Shown here piece by piece: positions 58,581-64,000 of a DNA stretch of 64,000 nt. The notes under the pieces were generated by a model. That model saw only the letters and a list, made by a program, of their open reading frames with translations. It ran no database searches and was not told where the DNA came from. Origin of the DNA: Limnanthes douglasii subsp. nivea (Eukaryota > Streptophyta > Magnoliopsida > Brassicales > Limnanthaceae). Numbering within the stretch: position 1 is the first letter of the stretch; every line of letters starts with the position of its first letter. Made by a program: the position numbers and the translations under genes. Where the stretch lies: assembly GCA_036936605.1 (NCBI GenBank), contig JAUPFV010000005.1, positions 6,966,345-7,030,344 of the forward strand. Reading direction: 5' to 3'.

Positions 58581-60937
58581 ATCCGAACTGCCCCCAAAGT
58601 TCTAGGGGCAAGCACAGTTGCATAACATTCCTTTGCTATCTTTTGACTACTCCGGACAACTCCCACTTGTTCTTGCACGACGTATTTTAAACACTAGTGA
58701 ACTGTCGAAGCCACATCATGCATCCTGGAGAGCCAAGACCTTCCCAAAATGGTATTGTAGCATGTGGGACAGTCTACCACGACAAAACGTATTGTGGCAA
58801 TTTTCTTGAAAGGGCCTTTGCCCAACAAAACTTCTTCTTCAAACTCTCCGACTATGTCCGCAGAGCTTCCAGTGAAACCCACAATAGACCTGTTCGAACG
58901 TTGAATTACTGTTGGATTCTTCATTCGTTTATAGGAAGTCAAAAAGAGAATATTGGCTGAGCTGCCAGTGTCCACCAAAATCCGTCCAATGTCATTGCGT
59001 CCAATGTCATTTCCCCCAATGGATGCTCCTACCACCACAGCATCTTCATGGGGACCAACTATGTCCCTCAGATCATCTTCATCAAAAACAATGAAGGGAA
59101 AAGGAATTTGCGATTGATAGGAGGACATGCCTCCCTCCAACTAAGTAGTCAGGGTATTAACATGCCTTTTTCTTGAAGAAGGAGTTGGTGCAGTCATGGT
59201 GTCCCCCCCCCCTAAATATGGTAAGTGACTCAAAAAATCTTATAAGCCTGGACACCGTCTTGGTGTGTTCTGTGATAACGCCCACCTTATTCCAGGCTGG
59301 ATCAGGATCCAAATACTCTGACTCCACATCAAATCTTTCAATAATTACCATGGCCCCATCTGGAGCCGACATCCCTGCATTGTTTGTTGGCCCTGTCCGA
59401 TGAGCATTATGAGGCCAATTCACACTTCTTCTTTTAACACAAGCACCCAATTTTCCTCTTTCAATCATATTTTGAACCTCTTGTTTCAAAGCAATGCAAT
59501 TTTCTATGTTATGGCCAATATCATGATGATATTGACAGAAACAATTATTCCGACTTTCCCTGGGAGATTGAAGCGCAGCCGGCTTCCTAAAATGTACTTC
59601 GTCTTTTGTTTTGTCATAGATGGTTGCCACATTTTCTTTCAATTTGGCGAACCACTCCAGTTGGACCCAAGGCCGTCGCTTATTTCTGGACTGCTGGCTC
59701 TGAGCTGGTGCTGGGTGAGATTGAGCCTTGGCCATGTTGGGACCCTGTCCGGCTTCCTTAGCCTTGTACCCAGGCTGATTCTGGTTCTGGTTTGGTGCAG
59801 GTGGGGCAGATCTCACTTGCCTGTGCACCCTAGTCTTTTTTGTTTCATCTACATTGATTTGCTTTCATACCTAATTCAGTAAACCTCCCCACGGCATGGC
59901 CTTCTTCCTGGTTACCGAATCGGCCAGATTTCGAGGGTTCAAACCCTGTCTTAGAGAAGCTATTGCTACTTGTTCAAAGCAATCAGCTAATCTATTATTG
60001 GTGTTCACAAACCGACTTATATATTCTTTCAATGATTCGTTTGGCTCTTAGGCACAATGGATAATAGTGTATTCATTGCCCTTCACCTCCTTACTTCCAA
60101 CAAACTACCTCCGGAAGGCCACCCAAAAGGTATCAAAATTTCTGATGCAGCCCTGTGGCAGGCTGTTATACCACTTCAGAGCACTTCACGTAAAAGATTG
60201 AGAGAATACTCTACAAAGCAACTTATCATCATCGTCAAAATTCATCATAAAGTTTTTAAACTGCTCCACGTGATTATCTGGATCTTTGTTCCCATCATAT
60301 TTTTCAATCTTAGTACTGTCAAACCTCTTTGGAAGGTTTCCGGACAGTATTTTGGAAGCCAGTGGAGATTGTCTCCAATTCCGACCACGACTAAACACAG
60401 TATCTTCATTGGGAGTGGTTCATCATGGAAAGCGAAAGGATCCATCAACAGTTGGTCTATATGCCTCCGGCCATGGTTGTGGCTATGAGATGACTATTTA
60501 CCTAGATGTCTTTTCATCCATCCATGCCTGTCCCTCTTTCTTGAATATTTTTTAACTAGGTTTTGCTTCTTCTTAGACCTTCCTTCATCACTGCTGGATG
60601 ACAGGGACTCCTCAACTCCATCTTCATTTGAGGAGCTACTAGAGAATTCTGACTCCGAGCTCTCCACCGGTTTAGACCGGTGAGACTTCTTTGAGCTGGC
60701 ATGAGTATTTTTAGTACTCAAATGGGTCTTTGTTGATGGGTCATGCTCTCTCGGATTGTCAGTGTGGTGAATAGCTGACACTTTTGATTTTTCTTTCAAG
60801 CCAATCTCTACCTTCTTAGCAGCCCTCAAGGCTTCTATCTCAGCTTTCAACCTGTCTCGCTCTTCGATCGTATATTCATCGTTTTCTCCCACCACTTCTG
60901 CCAAAGTTAGTGGTACTACCTGCTCGTCCGAATTCAT
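58568..60937 (-). pseudogene. gag: gag-protease of RT-4
   Basis: The first ATG after the PBS is near 60937 (MNSDEQVVPLTLAE). An N-terminal coil (ERDRLKAEIEALRAAKK) and a Ser-rich region end at a stop near 60494. A 13-nt deletion relative to RT-1 shifts the frame before NWRQSPLASKIL. The gag core, linker, zinc-knuckle-like CQYHHDIGHNIENC and an intact protease motif LVDTGSSANILF follow in separate frames. Near 58985 a 15-bp duplication repeats the residues NDIGR. The gag-pol border has the same overlapping ATG/stop layout as RT-1. Confidence 0.9.
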
Positions 60938-60990
60938 CCGAACTGGTTTTTCTTGCTGGTTTTGAATGCTAGATTCGGGCACCTTCTTCT

Positions 60991-61007
60991 CCCACTGTGG
61001 TCGCCAA
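60991..61007 (-). other. Primer-binding site of RT-4
   Basis: Minus strand TTGGCGACCACAGTGGG directly after the 5' LTR, as in RT-2. Confidence 0.75.
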
Positions 61008-61009
61008 TT

Positions 61010-61387
61010 TCGTGTGGATTATTTTCAACCGAGGGTAATTTAGTTAGGTGTTTTGTGGTGTTTCAAGGGTATTAAATGTTTAAGTGTTTTGTATTGAGAG
61101 ATTTGAGCTGCCTGGTTGTATTAAATGTTCATTACCCTCATTAATGAAAGTGGTTGGGTATTTATACCTTTAATTATAGGCCATATGGGTTTTCGGGTCA
61201 AACTTATAGAACCGGGTCGAGTTCAAAAACCCATTAGTTTATTAAGCAGATTAGCAATTAGCTTAGTCAAAAGGTGTTTTAGTTATTTAAAACTTTTGTC
61301 TTGTCCGGATACTTTAGTGGGTGATTATTGTCCGGATTACCCCTGTCTAGTTTCTACAGTGAGTGGTGAATATTTCCGGACTCATCA
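61010..61387 (-). repeat. 5' LTR of RT-4
   Basis: 378 bp on minus, TGATGAGTCCGGAAAT... to ...AATCCACACGA, with GGTATAAATACCC as TATA box (about 61156-61168). It matches the left LTR and the solo LTR at 43589. Confidence 0.88.
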
Positions 61388-61392
61388 GTATG
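61388..61392. repeat. RT-4 target-site duplication, right
   Basis: GTATG, as at 51688-51692. Confidence 0.9.
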
Positions 61393-61687
61393 GATACTTA
61401 GACATCTCGTTTTCGAGGTTGGTTATTCGGGCTTGGATCGTTTTCTCCATGTTGCTCATGCTTTCCTAAAGCTTGGACATATCGTTGTCCACTTTAAGAG
61501 CAACGAATCGGAGAGCAGTTTCTAGGTCCACCTCACCAACCCTATTCGATGATAGCCCCGTGCTACTATGGACCGACTTCTCTCTCTCGCTAGTTCCCAT
61601 CATCCTATCCCTTCTTGACCTACGGTTTCCTAAGGCTCCTCTACCTCCATTCATCTTCATGCTACTGTTTTTGGACTCGAACTCCAC
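61393..61687 (-). pseudogene. gag N-terminus of the Met-primed gypsy element
   Basis: Minus-strand reading MEFESKNSSMKMNGGRGA..., ETALRFVALKVDNDMSKL, a stop, then ESMSNMEKTIQARITNLENE (a coiled coil). It starts about 30 bp after a Met-tRNA primer-binding site. Its continuation is at 51692-51170, beyond RT-4. Confidence 0.78.
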
Positions 61688-61716
61688 TCAAATCCTAATC
61701 TAGACAACAACAAGTG

Positions 61717-61728
61717 CTCTGATACCAT
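61717..61728 (-). other. tRNA-Met primer-binding site
   Basis: Minus strand TGGTATCAGAGC, the classical initiator-Met primer-binding site, two bases after an LTR end CCCCGTGACA. Confidence 0.9.
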
Positions 61729-61730
61729 TT

Positions 61731-61950
61731 GTCACGGGGTCAAAATCAACTACGAAATATTTCAACCGTGCGGCCTAAAATTCCCACTTTAGTTAGCCTA
61801 ACTCACACTAAGATCAACACTTAGTATTTTTAAAGGAGATATTTTACGGATCAGAAACTCTCTCAAGACACTATTGGGACAACCACTACGGTGGTACTTA
61901 TATAAATAGGAGGATAACAGGTTACACATTTCACTAACAAGTTCTTAGAG
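61731..61950 (-). repeat. LTR (3' end) of the Met-primed gypsy element; right border not resolved
   Basis: The LTR ends on minus with CCCCGTGACA at 61731. CTATTTATATAAGTACC (about 61893-61909) is a TATA-like box. The far border is not visible: no matching terminus with a duplication was found, so only the part with clear signals is listed. Confidence 0.6.
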
Positions 61951-63091
61951 AATTACACACTAACTCTCTAACTCTAGCTATCTCTAAACTACTCTTCGAT
62001 ATGGCTTATACAATGGTTGGGTTACATATCTATATCCTACCAAAAATAACCACCATAAGCTAAAAACCACCCACTAAGACATTTTCAGTGTGTTAGCAGA
62101 ATCTTGTCCATTACATTAGGCTACGCAAAACTACTTAAACACCTTTGAAACTTCTCCACTAAGCTCCTATGAATTTATACTAGACGTGGTAAAAATTTAG
62201 CACGATCAAATTTCATGTTTGCCTAGATATCCTGAAATTGGCGCCATTCTGGCCCCATAATCTGGCCAGTTGTAGGCAGTTTATAGGCCAGAACGGTTAC
62301 CTACGTGCCAACATTCTCCACTCACCACTTTTCTCAGGCCACTTTCTGGCAGTTAACTCCTCAATGTGTTTTGCACTTCTCCACCAAAATCCACGTCATT
62401 TGGATTGGTAGGATCCGCGCTACTCGCTTATGGGTGTGGATCTACTCTATTGGATAGCTCATACATCCCGTATTGAACTGGACTTGGGCTTTGTCCTGGT
62501 GGCTCTAGATAATCATAGAAACTGTTAAGCATACTTTTGCTCGCGATAAAAAAAATTAGCTCGATGGTTTTTCATTTTTATTCAATCTAGCCTTGTTTTC
62601 TGGAGGAGTGGCCTACTTTGGTCGGCCCTGGCCACTCTGTGGCCGACCATTGGCCCCATTCTGCGTGCCAGCCGCCCCATTTGACTAATAAACCATGCCA
62701 ACTCCTCATTTCTTCGTGTCAATTATTTTATTTCACCTCCTATGACTCTACACTTCCCGAAGCACGCAATGTATCCACACTTAGCCCACCGTAGCTCGAT
62801 TTAACACTCACTTGACTCCCATTTTCCACCCTTAAGCTCGCCTTCACTTGGCTTGGCCTTGCACTTGGCCTTCGTCGCGCCAACCCTCATTGCGTTGCCA
62901 CTTAGCTTCTGGAATTTTTGAAGGTTTCTCTCTTGGATCCACTTTAGTATAAACGGCCAAGCTCGTTTCTTGTCTTTCGCCCATCTCAATGCCAATCCTC
63001 CTTGGACCGTGCCACACCAATTTTCTTCTGTGTCTTTCTCGGTTTCCTCCAAACTTGTGTCTCCATGCCATATATTTTACCCCTACATTGG
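61951..63091. other. Unassigned region, probably LTR continuation and old repeat
   Basis: No gene is recognised. Short frames at 62801-63071 (minus) have no known domain. Cys/Trp-free repetitive GGCCA-rich sequence lies near 62270-62660. Confidence 0.45.
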
Positions 63092-63690
63092 ATCCCCGAC
63101 ATTCTCAAGGTATATCTGAACCCCTCTAACTCTTCCATGCTGTCAATACTACTTAGTCTCCTTCCACCACCCTGGCATCTTCATACAGTATTCCTGTGTT
63201 GGCCATGCATAAACCTAGCCCTTTTCCTATCGATGCATGTCAAAACTCTTCGCTCATATGCAATACCACCCCCTTCATATGCAAACCGCAAGCTTCAACC
63301 CAAACTGCCTAAATAAACTGTCCTCCATAACGTCCGTTTCTAGCAAGTATATTTTCAACCCGGTCTTACTTGTCCAACCATCTCACCAGTCTATCTGAAA
63401 TCCTTTAACCCCCACTAGTATCCTCACCACAACCATCCAAACACTTCAATATTACTCATTCTAATCCTCTCCCCAAACTGTCTCGCATATGCAATAAATT
63501 TTCTTTATGGTTATCCACACTTCCGGATATGCTACCACCAGTACACCCAGATTTAACCCGATCCCCGTCCCTGAAAGCTTTCCCAAGTCTTATCCCGGCC
63601 AAAACAGTAAACGCCATACAATTTCCCATGCTTTCAAGGCTATCCACTCTCTTGGAATCCGATCGAGCGCTTACTTTCAAATGAATTGGG
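63092..63690 (+). repeat. LINE-like dispersed repeat, copy 2
   Basis: Matches 5465-6090 in the same orientation, with several short deletions. Both end at GATCGAGCGCTT. The frame is broken here. Confidence 0.7.
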
Positions 63691-64000
63691 TGCAATGATT
63701 CAAAACGAGTTAGAAAATAATAAAACTTAAGACTAAGGGTTAGAAGGTCTCATTTTAAATTCTCAGAGGCTTCCCCATCTGCTCGTCTCAATTGACACTT
63801 CCAACCGCATCGTTTCCACAATCGTGATGGCTTGGCCATTGAAACCTATCATTGAATAAAATATTAGGCGTATGAATGTCTCGAAAGAGAGTTATTTTAT
63901 AGATGGTGTGAATAGAATGTTTACTATTGGTCCCGTATTCACCAAATATGTCGAGTTTTACCCCTCTAATTTCGGTCGTGATCATTGTATGGAAGGAGAT
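63691..64000. other. Unassigned window edge
   Basis: Nothing recognisable is seen. Confidence 0.5.

Larger units (their letters stand above)
51693..61387 (-). mobile_element. Tat-lineage retrotransposon RT-4, nested insertion
   Basis: About 9.7 kb. In element order: 5' LTR (61010-61387), PBS, gag-protease, pol, conserved block, aORF on the opposite strand, and a truncated 3' LTR (51693 to about 51925). A GTATG duplication flanks both ends. Gag-pol has many stops and shifts. The aORF is the best preserved of the window. Confidence 0.93.

Noticed and set aside
62801..63071. Two overlapping minus-strand frames
   Set aside because: Short, overlapping, with no recognisable domain or relation to neighbouring elements.
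61731..63800. Full extent of the LTR of the Met-primed element
   Set aside because: Only its 3' end and primer-binding site are clear; no matching outer terminus with a duplication was found, so I did not assign a right border.

Overview
The window is nuclear DNA of a flowering plant, almost certainly a eudicot. It is AT-rich and crowded with nested transposable elements. The only host-type gene is a class-C auxin response factor (ARF17-like, with a miR160 target site), present twice on the minus strand. The species cannot be named from sequence alone.

Layout, left to right. 1-5455: a 5'-truncated Tat-lineage Ty3/gypsy element (called RT-1 here, minus strand) with gag-protease and a pol frame broken by one stop. 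5456-6890: a LINE ORF1-like repeat with a DUF4283 fragment. 7903-8760: a fragment of the antisense accessory ORF (aORF) typical of Tat elements. 9247-19949: a decayed Tat element (RT-2, gag-pol on plus, aORF on minus). 20209-21971: ARF copy A. 22060-26161: a decayed Mutator-like element. 26951-32687: a full-length L1-type LINE with a 16-bp target-site duplication. 34200-35110: a hAT transposase remnant. 35113-40790: another Tat element (RT-3, plus), joined inside its integrase to a second copy of the RT-2 3' half (40791-49118). 49313-50842: ARF copy B. 51170-51692 and 61388-61850: the two halves of a Met-tRNA-primed gypsy element, split by RT-4 (51693-61387, minus strand, 5-bp TSD). 63092-63690: a second copy of the repeat at 5456-6090.

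Regions 14842-21971 and 40796-50973 are two copies of one segment: integrase end, minisatellite, aORF, 3' LTR, ARF gene and core promoter. The left edge of copy B falls at an out-of-register junction between RT-3 and RT-2 integrase sequence, which points to illegitimate or unequal exchange between related retroelements. After duplication, copy B gained a 494-bp solo LTR and a 2.0-kb TG...CA insertion. Copy A gained an 84-bp triplication and a 4-nt insertion that alter the ARF C-terminus.

The most unusual biology is the aORF of the Tat elements. It lies between integrase and the 3' LTR on the strand opposite gag-pol, and carries a Transposase_28-type (PF04195) core, a basic nuclear-type signal, a coiled coil and a spliceosomal-type intron. 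That intron lies at the same protein position in RT-4 and in both RT-2 copies. An antisense intron cannot be spliced from the genomic RNA, so it would persist through retrotransposition. This implies a separate, spliced antisense mRNA convergent with gag-pol.
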